NCBI RefSeq assembly: GCF_017303215.1
Contig: NZ_JAEMWU010000001.1
Coordinates: 2,170,001-2,234,000 of the forward strand
Length of the DNA stretch: 64,000 nt
Source: Microbacterium esteraromaticum
Lineage (GTDB): Bacteria > Actinomycetota > Actinomycetes > Actinomycetales > Microbacteriaceae
Direction: 5' to 3'
The position numbers and the translations under genes are program-made. A model generated the notes under the pieces. That model did no database searches and had not been told where the DNA came from. It was given only the letters and a program-made list of their open reading frames with translations. This document shows positions 34,567-45,207 of the stretch, piece after piece. Numbering within the stretch: position 1 is the stretch's first letter; each line of letters starts with the position of its first letter.

Positions 34567-34677
34567 GTGGACGGCACGCAGTGCGCGACCATCACAACAA
34601 TCCGATTCTACAGGTTCCCCTGCTGGACGGGCCCTGCGCCGTGCTCCACCGCGGAACCCCGGAGGCCCCATGACTGA
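34567..34677 (+). other. Candidate upstream ORF overlapping ctaA start
   Basis: A 36-codon frame starts at GTG 34567, 7 nt after a TAAACT -10 (34554-34559), which is the local pattern for leaderless genes. It ends at TGA 34675-34677, 8 bp into ctaA. The peptide has three cysteines but no family I recognise. It may couple translation into ctaA, or may be a chance frame in the 236-bp divergent region. Confidence 0.35.
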
Positions 34678-35782
34678 CATCGTCGCGCCCGAGACGACGC
34701 CCACCCCCGCACGCCTGCGCGACAGGTTCTTCGGCTGGATGCCGAGCAGCATCGATGCACGCGTGCGCGTGTTCGCGTGGCTGTCGTTCCTCTTCGAAGT
34801 CTTCATCATCGGCACCGGTGGCGCGGTGCGCCTGACCGGTTCGGGCCTCGGATGCTCCGAGTGGCCGCTGTGCACCCCGGAGTCGCTCGTCCCCACTCAG
34901 GAACAGGGCATCCACGGCGTCATCGAGTTCGGCAACCGCACGATCACGGGGGTCGTCGGCATCCTCGCCATCGTCGTCCTGCTGTTCACACTGCACGCGA
35001 TCGGTGGGCGCCGCGCGTTCACGAACGCCGTGTGGTTCGCGCTCGTGGGGGTCGGAGCCGGGCTGATCGCCTACGCGATCGCCGCAGCCGCGGGCGCCGA
35101 GGCGTTCCCGTTCTTCGCAGCCGCACTGCTGCTCGTCACCATTGTCGCTGCGGCGCACTCGCTCCGCACGACCCCGGGACGCAAAGACCTGCCCGTACTG
35201 GCGTGGATCGTCCTGATCGGCGTGATCGCCCAGGCCTTCGTCGGCGGCATCACGGTGCTGACGGGGCTGAACCCGTTCATCGTCGGGTTCCACTACGCGG
35301 CTTCCCTCGCGCTGGTGTGCGTCACGGCCGCCTATCTGGTGCGCATGCGTGAACCGGCCGGCGCACGCGAACGCGCCGTTCCGGTCTGGTTCGCGATCCT
35401 CACGCACGTCACGGGTCTCGCGATGGCAGTGACGATCGTCGTCGGCATCCTCACCACCGGTTCCGGCCCGCACTCCGGCGACGTCAACGTCGTGCGCGAG
35501 GGCTTCGATGCCACCGTGCTGGCCCACGTGCACTCCTGGCCGGGCTACATCCTGGCGGGACTTGTCGTCGCGCTGACGGCGGCCGCGTGGATCCAGCGCC
35601 TGCCGGTGCGCGGATGGATGCTGCTGGTGGCGGCCGTCGCCGTCCAGGTGCTCGTCGGCGTCTGGCAGGCACGAGAGGGTCTTCCCGCACTGCTGGTGGG
35701 CATCCACATGGTGTTGGCAGCACTGACGGCAGCCAACTACACGGTCGTCGTGCTGAAGCTCAAGCGCCCCACCGCCGGCTGA
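34670..35782 (+). CDS. ctaA: Heme A synthase
   Basis: This 370-residue membrane protein has about eight helices. It converts heme O to heme A for aa3-type cytochrome oxidase. GGAVRLTGSGLGCSEWPLC near residues 50-68 holds the conserved acceptor region and cysteine pair, and EFGNRTIT and the His residues FHYAAS, LTHVT, HVHSW and GIHMV supply heme ligands. GGAGG (34661-34665) precedes the ATG. It is divergent from sufB and convergent with ctaB, its pathway partner. Confidence 0.94.
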   Translation: MTDIVAPETTPTPARLRDRFFGWMPSSIDARVRVFAWLSFLFEVFIIGTGGAVRLTGSGLGCSEWPLCTPESLVPTQEQGIHGVIEFGNRTITGVVGILAIVVLLFTLHAIGGRRAFTNAVWFALVGVGAGLIAYAIAAAAGAEAFPFFAAALLLVTIVAAAHSLRTTPGRKDLPVLAWIVLIGVIAQAFVGGITVLTGLNPFIVGFHYAASLALVCVTAAYLVRMREPAGARERAVPVWFAILTHVTGLAMAVTIVVGILTTGSGPHSGDVNVVREGFDATVLAHVHSWPGYILAGLVVALTAAAWIQRLPVRGWMLLVAAVAVQVLVGVWQAREGLPALLVGIHMVLAALTAANYTVVVLKLKRPTAG

Positions 35783-35792
35783 TCCGCTGATC

Positions 35793-35841
35793 CAACGCAA
35801 TCGCCCCGGTGCTCGTGACGAGCGCCGGGGCGATTGCGTTG
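35793..35841. terminator. Long bidirectional terminator between ctaA and ctaB
   Basis: Perfect 17-bp arms at 35793-35809 and 35825-35841 extend through one T-G pair into a further GCTCG-TGA-CGAGC stem (35811-35823). This gives a near-continuous stem of about 23 pairs. It separates the convergent ctaA and ctaB genes. Confidence 0.88.
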
Positions 35842-35860
35842 CGGTTGTGAACCGCTCGGA

Positions 35861-36808
35861 TCAGAAGGGCAGCAGCGGGTCGACCGCAACCGAGAGGAAC
35901 AGCAGCGTGAGGTAGGTGATCGAGGCGTGGAACACGCGCATCGGTCGCGCCTCGTCACCGTGCACGGCGCGGTTGTAGAGCCGGTGCGACTCGTAGATGA
36001 ACCAGCCACCGAACACCACCGCCGAGACCGTGTAGACCAGGCCCATGCCCGCCACAGGAATCAGCAGCAGCGAGCACGCGACCGTCGCCCATGCGTACAG
36101 GATGACTTGCAGGCCGACCTGCGACGGCGAACGGGTCGCGCCGAGCATGGGCACGTCGACGTCGTCGTAGTCGGCGCTGTACTTCATCGACAGCGGCCAG
36201 TAGTGCGGCGGGGTCCACAGGAAGATCAGCACGAACAGCACGAACGGGGGCCAGTCCAGCGAGCCTGTGACGGCCGACCAGCCGATCAGCACCGGGAAGC
36301 AGCCGGCGATGCCACCCCAGACGATGTTCTGCTCGGTGCGGCGCTTGAGGATCATCGTGTAGATCACGACGTAGAAGAAGATCGCTCCGGCCGAGAGCGC
36401 GGCGGTGAGCCAGTTGGTGGTCACCAGCAGCCAGATCGTCGAGACGACGGCGAGGACCCACGAGAAGACGAGCGCACCGCGGGGCGAGACCTCTCCGGTC
36501 ACCAGGGGACGATTGACGGTGCGCTTCATGTGCACATCGATGTCGCGATCGAGGTACATGTTGAACGATGCCGCCGATGCCGCGCTCATCGCGCCGCCGA
36601 TCACCGTGGCGAACACGAGCCAGAGGTTCGGCAGTCCGCCGGCGGCCAGGAACATCACCGGGACGGTGGAGACCAGCAGGAGTTCCATCACCCGCGGCTT
36701 GGTGAGGGCGATGTAGCCGCGGATCTTCTGACCGAACGAGTACGTGGTCTCGGTGGTCTGCGATGTCGTCGAGATCGCGATCGCCTCCTTCTGAGCGGGC
36801 ACAGACAA
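35861..36808 (-). CDS. ctaB: Protoheme IX farnesyltransferase (heme O synthase)
   Basis: This 315-residue UbiA-family prenyltransferase adds a farnesyl group to heme B. It has the Asp-rich motif [15 protein letters not shown] and later [14 protein letters not shown] helices, about nine in all. The start is uncertain: TTG at 36808 has GAAGGG 5 nt upstream and TAGAAT at 36820-36825, while GTG at 36802 is also possible. A strong AAGGAGG occurs inside codons 7-9 without a start codon behind it. It is divergent from the tkt operon. Confidence 0.92.
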   Translation of the reverse strand: MSVPAQKEAIAISTTSQTTETTYSFGQKIRGYIALTKPRVMELLLVSTVPVMFLAAGGLPNLWLVFATVIGGAMSAASAASFNMYLDRDIDVHMKRTVNRPLVTGEVSPRGALVFSWVLAVVSTIWLLVTTNWLTAALSAGAIFFYVVIYTMILKRRTEQNIVWGGIAGCFPVLIGWSAVTGSLDWPPFVLFVLIFLWTPPHYWPLSMKYSADYDDVDVPMLGATRSPSQVGLQVILYAWATVACSLLLIPVAGMGLVYTVSAVVFGGWFIYESHRLYNRAVHGDEARPMRVFHASITYLTLLFLSVAVDPLLPF

Positions 36809-37056
36809 AACTGCCCTTCATTCTATGCCACCCGGCGTGTCGCGGCGGCCTCCACGGCAGTGACACGGAGCGGAGCCGATCCAGCTATGGGAAAGCGTTT
36901 GCCCACACTTCGCACCCATACGCAACACACCGACGCCGGGTGCTACAGCGCCGGTATGCTGAAACAACTCGCGCGCCCGGCGCAGCAGCACTCTCCGTGA
37001 CGACGCGGACCGCGCAGGAACAGGGCGCCTTCGCAACAGCCAGAAGGAGTATTGCC

Positions 37057-39159
37057 GTGGCAGAACTGCAGTGGGATGAGATCGACCGTCGTGCGGTGGA
37101 CACCGCCCGCATCCTGGCGGCGGACGCCGTCGAGAAGGTGGGCAACGGCCACCCCGGAACGGCTATGAGCCTCGCCCCCGTTGCGTATCTGCTCTACCAG
37201 CAGGTGATGCGCCACGATCCGACCGACACCGACTGGCTCGGGCGCGACCGCTTCATCCTCTCGGTCGGCCACTCGTCGCTCACGCAGTACGTGCAGCTGT
37301 ACCTGGGCGGCTTCGGCTTGGAGCTCGACGACCTGAAGGCGCTGCGCACCTGGGGTTCCAAGACCCCGGGGCACCCGGAGTACGGCCACACCAAGGGCGT
37401 CGAGATCACCACCGGTCCGCTGGGTCAGGGCCTCGCGTCGGCGGTCGGCTTCGCGTACGCCGCTCGCTACGAGCGCGGCCTGTTCGATCCCGAGGCCGCC
37501 GCGGGCACCAGCCCGTTCGATCACTTCGTCTACACGATCGCCGGTGACGGCGACCTGCAGGAGGGCGTCACGAGCGAGGCCTCGTCGCTGGCCGGCCACC
37601 AGCAGCTGGGCAACCTCATCGCGATCTACGACTCCAACCAGATCTCCATCGAGGACGACACCAACGTCGCGTTCACCGAGGATGTCGCCGCACGCTACGA
37701 GTCCTACGGCTGGCACGTGCAGACCGTCGACTGGAAGCGCACGGGTGAGTACGTCGAGGACGTCGCCGAGCTCAACGCCGCTATCGACGCCGCCAAGGGC
37801 GAGCAGTCCAAGCCGTCGCTCATCATTCTCAAGACGATCATCGGCTGGCCCTCGCCCGGCAAGCAGAACACCGGCAAGATCCATGGTTCGGCGCTCGGCG
37901 CCGACGAACTCGCCGCGACCAAGAAGGTGCTCGGATTCGACCCCGAGCAGCACTTCGTCGTCGCCGACGACGTGCTCGCCCACACCCGAGGTCTGGCCGA
38001 GCGCGCCGCCGAGGCACGCGCCGAATGGCAGACCTCGTTCGACGCGTGGGCCGCAGCCAACCCCGAGCGCAAGGCGCTGCTGGACCGCGTCGAGGCGCAC
38101 CAGTTGCCTGCCGACATCGCTGATGCCCTGCCGTCGTTCGAGGCCGGCAAGGACGTCTCGACCCGCGCCGCTTCCGGACAGGTCATCAACGCACTCGCCG
38201 AGAGGCTTCCCGAACTGTGGGGCGGCTCCGCCGACCTTGCCGAGTCCAACCTCACCACCATCAAGAGCGCACCGTCGTTCATCCCGAGCGAGTGGTCGAC
38301 CCACGAGTGGTCGGGTGACCCGTACGGACGCGTCATGCACTTCGGCATCCGCGAGCACGCGATGGGCGCGATCATCAACGGCATCGTGCTGCACGGCCCC
38401 ACGCGTGCCTTCGGCGGCACGTTCCTGATCTTCAGCGACTACATGCGTCCGGCGGTTCGCCTGGCCGCCCTGATGAACGTGCCCAGCGTCTTCGTCTGGA
38501 CCCATGACTCCGTCGCCCTCGGCGAGGACGGTCCGACGCACCAGCCGATCGAGCAGCTCGCGTCGCTGCGCCTGATCCCGAACCTCGCCGTCGTGCGCCC
38601 CGCGGATGCCAACGAGACCGCCGCGGCCTGGTTGGAGATCCTGCGCCGTCACGAGGGCCCCGCGGGGATCGCCCTGACCCGCCAGAACATCCCGGTGTTC
38701 GAACGCGGCGAAGGTGCGGCATCCGGCGAGGTCTTCGCCTCGGCGAGCGGAACGGCCCGCGGCGCGTACGTGCTGGCCGAGGCACCGAGCGGCACTCCCG
38801 ATGTCATCCTCATCGCGACCGGATCGGAAGTGCAGTTGGCCGTCGCGGCCCGCGCGGCACTGGCATCCGAGGGCGTGAACGCCCGCGTCGTGTCGGCGCC
38901 CTCTCTGGAGTGGTTCGCCGAGCAGGACGACGCCTACCGCGAGTCGGTGCTGCCGGCATCCGTCGCCGCACGTGTGTCGGTCGAGGCGGGATCCGTCGTC
39001 GGGTGGCGCGACATCGTCGGCGACCGCGGACGCTCGGTCGGCATCGACCACTTCGGCGCCTCCGCCGACTACAAGACCCTCTTCCAGGAGTTCGGGATCA
39101 CCACCGAGGCCGTCATCGACGCCGCGCGTGAGACCATCGCCGCGGTCGCAGACCGTTGA
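37057..39159 (+). CDS. tkt: Transketolase
   Basis: This is a 700-residue thiamine-diphosphate enzyme of the non-oxidative pentose phosphate pathway. [16 protein letters not shown] is in the ThDP region, GDGDLQEGV carries the Mg/diphosphate motif, and [21 protein letters not shown] and the C-terminal domain follow. The start is GTG at 37057 with AAGGAG 7 nt upstream; a longer open frame runs upstream without family similarity. It is the first gene of the pentose phosphate operon. TATGCT at 36955-36960 is a possible -10, giving a leader of about 90 nt. Confidence 0.96.
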   Translation: MAELQWDEIDRRAVDTARILAADAVEKVGNGHPGTAMSLAPVAYLLYQQVMRHDPTDTDWLGRDRFILSVGHSSLTQYVQLYLGGFGLELDDLKALRTWGSKTPGHPEYGHTKGVEITTGPLGQGLASAVGFAYAARYERGLFDPEAAAGTSPFDHFVYTIAGDGDLQEGVTSEASSLAGHQQLGNLIAIYDSNQISIEDDTNVAFTEDVAARYESYGWHVQTVDWKRTGEYVEDVAELNAAIDAAKGEQSKPSLIILKTIIGWPSPGKQNTGKIHGSALGADELAATKKVLGFDPEQHFVVADDVLAHTRGLAERAAEARAEWQTSFDAWAAANPERKALLDRVEAHQLPADIADALPSFEAGKDVSTRAASGQVINALAERLPELWGGSADLAESNLTTIKSAPSFIPSEWSTHEWSGDPYGRVMHFGIREHAMGAIINGIVLHGPTRAFGGTFLIFSDYMRPAVRLAALMNVPSVFVWTHDSVALGEDGPTHQPIEQLASLRLIPNLAVVRPADANETAAAWLEILRRHEGPAGIALTRQNIPVFERGEGAASGEVFASASGTARGAYVLAEAPSGTPDVILIATGSEVQLAVAARAALASEGVNARVVSAPSLEWFAEQDDAYRESVLPASVAARVSVEAGSVVGWRDIVGDRGRSVGIDHFGASADYKTLFQEFGITTEAVIDAARETIAAVADR

Positions 39160-39194
39160 GCGCCACATTGACCGAGCAGCACAAGGAGCAACGC

Positions 39195-40307
39195 ATGAGC
39201 ACCCCCACCTCAGAGCTTTCCGCGGCCGGAGTCAGCATCTGGCTCGACGATCTCTCGCGCAATCGGATCCAGTCCGGCAACCTGCAGCAGTTGATCGAGA
39301 CGCGCAACGTCGTCGGCGTCACCACCAACCCGACGATCTTCGCCGGCGCCATCACCGACGCGAACGACACCTCGTACGACGCACAGGTGCGTGAGCTCGC
39401 CGCATCCGGCGCCTCTGCCGAAGAGGCCGTCTTCGCCGCCACGACGCAGGACGTTCAGGCGGCGCTCGACATCTTCCGTCCGGTCTGGGAGGCCACCGAC
39501 CACGTCGACGGCCGTGTCTCGATCGAGGTCTCCCCCGATCTGGCGCACGACACCGAGGGCACGATCGCGCAGGCGAAGGAACTGTGGAACAGCATCGACC
39601 GCCCGAACCTGCTGGTGAAGATCCCCGCCACCAAGGCGGGCCTTCCCGCGATCACCGAGGCGATCGGTGCCGGCATCAGCGTCAACGTCACCCTGATCTT
39701 CAGCCTCGAGCGGTACGCCGCAGTGATCGACGCGTACCTGGCGGGTCTGCGCAAGGCGAAGGATGCCGGCATCGACCTGAGCGGCATCCACTCGGTCGCG
39801 TCGTTCTTCGTCTCGCGCGTCGACACCGAGACCGACAAGCGTCTGAGCGTCATCGGCACCGCTGAGGCGCTGGCGCTCAAGAGCAAGGCCGGCCTTGCCA
39901 ACGCCCGCCTGGCGTATGAGCTGTTCGAGCAGCGGTTCGCCGACGCCGGCGTTCAGGAGCTGATCGCCGCAGGTGCGAACCTGCAGCGCCCCCTGTGGGC
40001 CTCCACCGGCGTCAAGGACCCGAACCTGCCCGACACGCTCTACGTCACCGAACTGGTCGCTCCCGGCGTCGTGAACACGATGCCCGAGAAGACCCTTGAA
40101 GCGACGTTCGACCACGCCGAGGTGACCGGAGACACCGTCACCGGCACCTACGCCGCCTCGCACGAGGTCTTCGCCGGGCTCAAGGCCGTGGGAATCGACT
40201 TCGATGACGTCACCCAGGTGCTCGAAGACGAAGGCGTGGCGAAGTTCATCGACTCGTGGCACGACCTGCTGGCGCAGGTGGCCGAAGGCCTGGACGCCGC
40301 GCGATGA
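39195..40307 (+). CDS. tal: Transaldolase
   Basis: This 370-residue class I aldolase-type enzyme exchanges a three-carbon unit between sedoheptulose-7-P and glyceraldehyde-3-P. The Schiff-base lysine is in [13 protein letters not shown], and [13 protein letters not shown] and [10 protein letters not shown] are family blocks. AAGGAG lies 6 nt before ATG 39195, which I prefer over a TTG at 39156. The stop overlaps the pgi start (ATGA). Confidence 0.96.
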   Translation: MSTPTSELSAAGVSIWLDDLSRNRIQSGNLQQLIETRNVVGVTTNPTIFAGAITDANDTSYDAQVRELAASGASAEEAVFAATTQDVQAALDIFRPVWEATDHVDGRVSIEVSPDLAHDTEGTIAQAKELWNSIDRPNLLVKIPATKAGLPAITEAIGAGISVNVTLIFSLERYAAVIDAYLAGLRKAKDAGIDLSGIHSVASFFVSRVDTETDKRLSVIGTAEALALKSKAGLANARLAYELFEQRFADAGVQELIAAGANLQRPLWASTGVKDPNLPDTLYVTELVAPGVVNTMPEKTLEATFDHAEVTGDTVTGTYAASHEVFAGLKAVGIDFDDVTQVLEDEGVAKFIDSWHDLLAQVAEGLDAAR

Positions 40308-41905
40308 CTGTCTCGGTGCACGTCTCGGGGGCCGCGAAGGTCGCCGTCGACGAGCTCGTGCCCGGCCTGGTCGCGAACCTCGTCGCCTCGCGTCTCACGG
40401 CTGGCGACGATGAACTGTGGGGGCCGGATGCCCGAGAAGAGGCCTCGGTGCGCCTGGGCTGGGTCGAGGCCGTGTCGGTCTCGCGCCCGCTGGTGCCGCA
40501 GATCATCGCGCTGCGTGAAGAGCTCGCCGCCCAGGGCGTGACGCGCGTCGTGCTGGCGGGGATGGGTGGCTCGTCACTCGCCCCCGAGGTGATCGCGAAC
40601 ACGGCCGGCGCACGCCTGACGATTCTGGATTCGACGGCTCCCGCGCAGGTGCTGGACGCCATCGACGACGATCTCAGTGACACGGTGCTCGTGGTCTCCT
40701 CCAAGTCGGGGTCGACCGTCGAGACCGACTCGCAGCGCCGCGCGTTCGAGGCCGCCTTCAGCGACCTCGGTATCGATCCGGTCGGCCGGATCGTCGTGGT
40801 GACCGATCCGGGTTCCCCGCTGGAGACCGCAGCCCATGAGGCCGGGTACCGGGTCTTCACCGCCGACCCGAATGTCGGCGGACGCTACTCGGCGCTCACT
40901 GCATTCGGGCTCGTACCGGTCGGGCTGGCGGGAGTCGACATCGCCGAACTGCTCGACGAGGCAGAGGCCTCGATGCTGCAGTTCGCCGTCGACGCGGCCG
41001 ACAACCCGGCGCTGCGCCTGGCCGCCGCGATCACCGGCACCGCGCCGCGCCGCGACAAGCTCGCCCTCGTCAGCGACGGCACCCACATCGACGGTCTCCC
41101 GGACTGGATCGAGCAGCTGATCGCCGAGTCCACCGGCAAGGCGGGCACGGGCATCCTCCCCGTGGTGATGCTGCCCGTCTCCCCAGAGCTCGAGGCCCCG
41201 CCGGCAGACCTGCAGGTCGTGCGTCTGGTCGACGACGCCGACGAGTTCCATCTGTCCGAGCACCACCCCGGCGAGATCCTGGTCAGCGGAACGCTGGGCG
41301 CACAGTTCCTGCTGTGGGAGTACGCCACGGCCATCGCCGGACACCTGCTGGGCATCAACCCGTTCGACCAGCCCGACGTCGAGTCGGCCAAGAGCGCGGC
41401 CCGCGGCCTGCTTGACGCCCGTCCCGAGCCGACCGCTCCCGCATTCGTGCAGGACGGCATCGAGGTGCGCGCCACCGACCCCGAGCTGACGGCATCCGGA
41501 ACACTCGAAGGCGTGATGGATGCCCTGTGGGCACGTCTGGGCGAGGACGGCTACGTGGCCGTTCAGGCCTATGTCGACCGCAGCACGATGGGCCAGCTGC
41601 TGGGGCTGCGCGAGATGATCGCCGCCGACTCCGGCCGCCCGACCACGTTCGGATGGGGTCCGCGGTTCCTGCACTCGACCGGCCAGTACCACAAGGGCGG
41701 CCCCGCACAGGGCGTCTTCCTGCAGGTCCTGGAACGCACCGATGTCGATCTGGAGATCCCCGGCCGTCCGTTCACCTTCGGCCAGCTCATCGAAGCACAG
41801 GCCGCCGGTGACGCCGCCGTGCTCGCCGCGCACGGCCGACCCGTCGTTTCCCTCACCATCACCGACGCTGCAGATATCCTGACGCTCTTCGAAGCCGCTC
41901 AGTAA
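40304..41905 (+). CDS. pgi: Glucose-6-phosphate isomerase
   Basis: This 533-residue enzyme interconverts glucose-6-P and fructose-6-P, linking glycolysis to the surrounding pathway. The phosphosugar-binding SIS region is visible ([24 protein letters not shown]), with the active-site [18 protein letters not shown] near the C-terminus. It belongs to the divergent actinobacterial/bacterial type rather than the E. coli type. The start overlaps tal by 4 bp. Its place between tal and zwf interrupts the usual tkt-tal-zwf order. Confidence 0.94.
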   Translation: MTVSVHVSGAAKVAVDELVPGLVANLVASRLTAGDDELWGPDAREEASVRLGWVEAVSVSRPLVPQIIALREELAAQGVTRVVLAGMGGSSLAPEVIANTAGARLTILDSTAPAQVLDAIDDDLSDTVLVVSSKSGSTVETDSQRRAFEAAFSDLGIDPVGRIVVVTDPGSPLETAAHEAGYRVFTADPNVGGRYSALTAFGLVPVGLAGVDIAELLDEAEASMLQFAVDAADNPALRLAAAITGTAPRRDKLALVSDGTHIDGLPDWIEQLIAESTGKAGTGILPVVMLPVSPELEAPPADLQVVRLVDDADEFHLSEHHPGEILVSGTLGAQFLLWEYATAIAGHLLGINPFDQPDVESAKSAARGLLDARPEPTAPAFVQDGIEVRATDPELTASGTLEGVMDALWARLGEDGYVAVQAYVDRSTMGQLLGLREMIAADSGRPTTFGWGPRFLHSTGQYHKGGPAQGVFLQVLERTDVDLEIPGRPFTFGQLIEAQAAGDAAVLAAHGRPVVSLTITDAADILTLFEAAQ

Positions 41906-41939
41906 CCTCTTCCGCCTCTCCAGGAGATATCCCCCACCG

Positions 41940-43484
41940 ATGACTGTCCCCATCTCCCGCGGACGCAATCCGCTCCGCGACCCCGATGATCGCCGACTGA
42001 GCCGCATCGCCGGCCCCAGCGCGCTGGTGATCTTCGGGGTCACCGGCGACCTGTCGCGCAAGAAGCTCATGCCCGCCGTGTACGACCTCGCGAACCGGGG
42101 CCTGTTGCCACCGGGATTCGCGCTGGTCGGCTTCGCCCGACGCGACTGGGAGGACCAGGACTTCGCCGAAGTCGTACGCGAAGCGGTGCGGCAGCACGCG
42201 CGCACCGAGTTCCGTGAAGAGACCTGGCAGCAGCTTCTGCAGGGCATCCGGTTCGTACAGGGCACGTTCGACGATCCCGACGCGTTCCGCCGCCTGCGTG
42301 AGACCGTCGAGAAGCTCGATGTCGAACGCGGCACGATGGGCAACCACGCGTTCTACCTGTCGATCCCGCCGAAGGACTTCCCCACCGTCGCGCGTCAGCT
42401 GAAGGACTCGGGACTCGTCGGTGACGACGAGGATGACGACTCGTGCTGGCGGCGCGTCGTGATCGAGAAGCCGTTCGGAGACGACCTGGAATCCGCGCGC
42501 GCCCTGAATGAGGCGCTGGAGGTGGCGTTTCCGGCCGACTCGATCTTCCGCATCGATCACTACCTCGGCAAGGAGACGGTGCAGAACATCCTCGCGCTGC
42601 GCTTCGCGAACGAGCTTTTCGAACCGCTGTGGAACCGCAACCACATCGACCACGTGCAGATCACCATGGCCGAGGACATCGGTGTGGGTGGCCGCGCCGG
42701 TTACTACGACGGCATCGGCGCGGCGCGTGATGTGATCCAGAACCACCTGCTGCAACTGCTGGCGCTCACCGCGATGGAAGAGCCGATCAGCATGTCGGCC
42801 GAGCACCTGCGCGCCGAGAAGGAGAAGGTGCTCGAGGCGGTTCAGCTGCCCGAGGATCTCTCGCTCGCCGCGGCGCGCGGACAGTACGCCGGCGGTTGGC
42901 AGGGCGGCGCGAAGGTCAACGGCTTCCTCGAAGAGGACGGCATGAACCCGCAGTCGCACACCGAGACGTACGCGGCCCTCAAGCTTGAGATCGCCACGCG
43001 ACGCTGGGCGGGCGTGCCGTTCTACCTGCGGACGGGCAAGCGTCTGGGCCGTCGGGTGACCGAGATCGCCGTCGTGTTCAAGCGCGCCCCACAGCACCTG
43101 CTGGGACGCACCTCCGAGCACGGGCAGAACGCTCTGGTGATCCGCGTGCAGCCCAACGAGGGCGTCACCATCCGATTCGGTTCGAAGGTGCCGGGCGCCG
43201 GCACCCAGGTACGCGATGTGACGATGGACTTCGGCTACGGTCACGCGTTCACCGAGGCCAGCCCTGAGGCGTACGAGCGCCTTATCCTCGACGTGCTGCT
43301 CGGCGACCCGCCGCTGTTCCCGCGGCACGAAGAGGTCGAGTTGTCGTGGAAGATCCTCGACCCGATCGAGGAGTACTGGGCGAGCTTGGATACGCCGCCC
43401 GAGCAGTACGCACCTGGCTCCTGGGGACCCGAGTCCGCCGACGCCCTTCTTGCCCGCGACGGACGAGTCTGGAGACGCCCGTGA
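41940..43484 (+). CDS. zwf: Glucose-6-phosphate 1-dehydrogenase
   Basis: This 514-residue NADP-dependent enzyme starts the oxidative pentose phosphate pathway. It has the coenzyme motif FGVTGDLSRKKLMPA and the catalytic RIDHYLGKETVQN. AGGAGA lies upstream of the ATG. Its stop overlaps the opcA start (GTGA), consistent with OpcA being its assembly partner. Confidence 0.97.
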   Translation: MTVPISRGRNPLRDPDDRRLSRIAGPSALVIFGVTGDLSRKKLMPAVYDLANRGLLPPGFALVGFARRDWEDQDFAEVVREAVRQHARTEFREETWQQLLQGIRFVQGTFDDPDAFRRLRETVEKLDVERGTMGNHAFYLSIPPKDFPTVARQLKDSGLVGDDEDDDSCWRRVVIEKPFGDDLESARALNEALEVAFPADSIFRIDHYLGKETVQNILALRFANELFEPLWNRNHIDHVQITMAEDIGVGGRAGYYDGIGAARDVIQNHLLQLLALTAMEEPISMSAEHLRAEKEKVLEAVQLPEDLSLAAARGQYAGGWQGGAKVNGFLEEDGMNPQSHTETYAALKLEIATRRWAGVPFYLRTGKRLGRRVTEIAVVFKRAPQHLLGRTSEHGQNALVIRVQPNEGVTIRFGSKVPGAGTQVRDVTMDFGYGHAFTEASPEAYERLILDVLLGDPPLFPRHEEVELSWKILDPIEEYWASLDTPPEQYAPGSWGPESADALLARDGRVWRRP

Positions 43485-44416
43485 TCATCGACCTTTCCGA
43501 CACGACGGTCAGCCAGGTCGCCAAGCAGCTCGAGAAGGTGCGTGAAGACGGCGGAGCCGTCGCACTGGGCCGGGTCCTGACGCTGATCATCGCCGCAGGC
43601 AGCGGTGTCGCCGAGGCGGCCATCGTCGCCGCCAACGACGCCTCGCGCGAGCATCCGATGCGCGTCATCGTCGTGACCACGACCGAGGGCACGGCACGAC
43701 TGGATGCGCAGATCCGCGTCGGCGGCGACGCCGGTGCGAGCGAGGTGGTCGTGCTGCGTGCCTACGGCGACGCCGCAAGCAACGCCGAGAGCCTCGTCAC
43801 CGGTCTGCTGTTGCCCGACGCACCCGTCGTCGTGTGGTGGCCGGATGAGGCACCGACGGATGCCGCAGCTTCGCCGCTGGGACGCATGGCGCAGCGGCGC
43901 ATCACCGACGCCGCCACGACCACCGACGTGCGGGACCGGCTCTCACTGCTGGGGCGCACGCATTCCCCCGGTGACACCGATCTCGCCTGGACTCGGCTTA
44001 CGCACTGGCGCGAGCAGCTGGCTGCCGTTCTCGATCAGCCGCCGTTCGAGCCGGTCACCGCCGTCGAGGTGCGCGGCGCCGCGGCATCGCCCTCGACGGC
44101 GCTGCTCGCGGCCTGGCTGCAGATGGCGCTCGACGTACCGGTGTCCTGGTCTTACGAGCATCCGGATGACTGGCAGGAGGGGATCAAATCGGTGCGGCTG
44201 TCGCGCGCGTCCGGTGACATCCTGCTGGAGCGTCCGTCGGCGGCCGTCGCGATCCTGACCCAGCCGGGACAGCCCGACCACGAACTGCATCTTCCGCGCC
44301 GTACGGTGCGGGAGTGCCTCGCCGAGGAGCTGCGTCGGTTGGATGCCGATCTGCTCTACGGTCGAGTCATCACCGAGGGCTGGTCGCACCTCGGTCCGCC
44401 CGAGCGAGGAGAGTGA
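43481..44416 (+). CDS. opcA: Glucose-6-phosphate dehydrogenase assembly protein OpcA
   Basis: This 311-residue OpcA is needed in Actinobacteria and cyanobacteria for full Zwf activity. It starts at GTG 43481 within the zwf stop region (VIIDLSDTTVSQVAKQL) and has APVVVWWPDEAP and the C-terminal ITEGWSHLG block. A longer upstream frame would be antisense to family length and run inside zwf. It is followed 4 bp later by pgl. Confidence 0.95.
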   Translation: MIIDLSDTTVSQVAKQLEKVREDGGAVALGRVLTLIIAAGSGVAEAAIVAANDASREHPMRVIVVTTTEGTARLDAQIRVGGDAGASEVVVLRAYGDAASNAESLVTGLLLPDAPVVVWWPDEAPTDAAASPLGRMAQRRITDAATTTDVRDRLSLLGRTHSPGDTDLAWTRLTHWREQLAAVLDQPPFEPVTAVEVRGAAASPSTALLAAWLQMALDVPVSWSYEHPDDWQEGIKSVRLSRASGDILLERPSAAVAILTQPGQPDHELHLPRRTVRECLAEELRRLDADLLYGRVITEGWSHLGPPERGE

Positions 44417-44420
44417 ACCG

Positions 44421-45200
44421 ATGAAGGTGCAGGGAACGACCAAGACCGTGGTGGTGGAACCCACGCCCGCGGCGCTCGCGACGCGCGTCGCGGATCGCTT
44501 CCTGACCCGGCTCATCGCGCGCACGCGCAACGGCCGTCTCGCCCATGTCTGTCTCACAGGAGGCTCGATGGGCGGGGCGGTGCTGGCAGCGACCGCGGCG
44601 GATGCGCGCGTGGCCGACATCGACTGGTCGCTGGTGCATTTCTGGTGGGGCGACGAGCGCTTCGTCGAGCGCGACAGCGCCGACCGCAACTCGCTGCAGT
44701 CACGCAATGCGCTGCTGAACCGGATCCCGGTTCCCGCCCAGAACATCCACGAGGCCGCAGCCCCGTCGGACGGCCTGACGCTCGACGAGGCCGCGCGGGC
44801 CTATGCCGAAGAGCTCGCACGATTCAGCACGGATGACACGGCATGGCCGTCCTTCGCGGTGTGCTTCCTCGGCGTCGGCCCGGACGGGCACATCGCCTCG
44901 CTGTTCCCGGACCGTCCCGAGGTGACCGTCACCGATGCCGCTGTCCTGCCGGTGCGCGACTCGCCCAAACCGCCGGCCGAACGGATCACGCTCACGCGCC
45001 CTGTGCTGAACGCCTCCAAGCGCGTATGGCTTGTGCTGACCGGTGCCGACAAGGCATCGGCACTGGGCCTCGCACTTGCGGGAGCGAGCTATGCCGGTGT
45101 GCCGGCCGCAGGCGCCAAGGGCCAACGGCGCACCGTGTTCTTCGTCGACGAAGCGGCCGCGGCAGAGGTCTCACCGGATCTGATCGATCGCGACTACTGA
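44421..45200 (+). CDS. pgl: 6-phosphogluconolactonase
   Basis: This 259-residue enzyme of the SugarP-isomerase/DevB family hydrolyses 6-phosphogluconolactone. VCLTGGSMGGAVLAA, FWWGDERFVERDSADRNS and LGVGPDGHIASLFP are the expected motifs. GAGGAGAG precedes ATG 44421. It closes the operon, which thus encodes the oxidative route from glucose-6-P to 6-phosphogluconate plus the non-oxidative enzymes; gnd is not in the window. Confidence 0.96.
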   Translation: MKVQGTTKTVVVEPTPAALATRVADRFLTRLIARTRNGRLAHVCLTGGSMGGAVLAATAADARVADIDWSLVHFWWGDERFVERDSADRNSLQSRNALLNRIPVPAQNIHEAAAPSDGLTLDEAARAYAEELARFSTDDTAWPSFAVCFLGVGPDGHIASLFPDRPEVTVTDAAVLPVRDSPKPPAERITLTRPVLNASKRVWLVLTGADKASALGLALAGASYAGVPAAGAKGQRRTVFFVDEAAAAEVSPDLIDRDY

Positions 45201-45207
45201 GAACGGA

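Noticed and set aside
36957..37000. 14-codon ATG frame in the tkt leader (MLKQLARPAQQHSP)
   Set aside because: It overlaps the putative -10 TATGCT, has no ribosome site or regulatory-looking codon run, and is short enough to be chance.
36943..39168. Open frame of 741 codons antisense to tkt
   Set aside because: Shadow frame of a strongly conserved gene; no start signal or domain.
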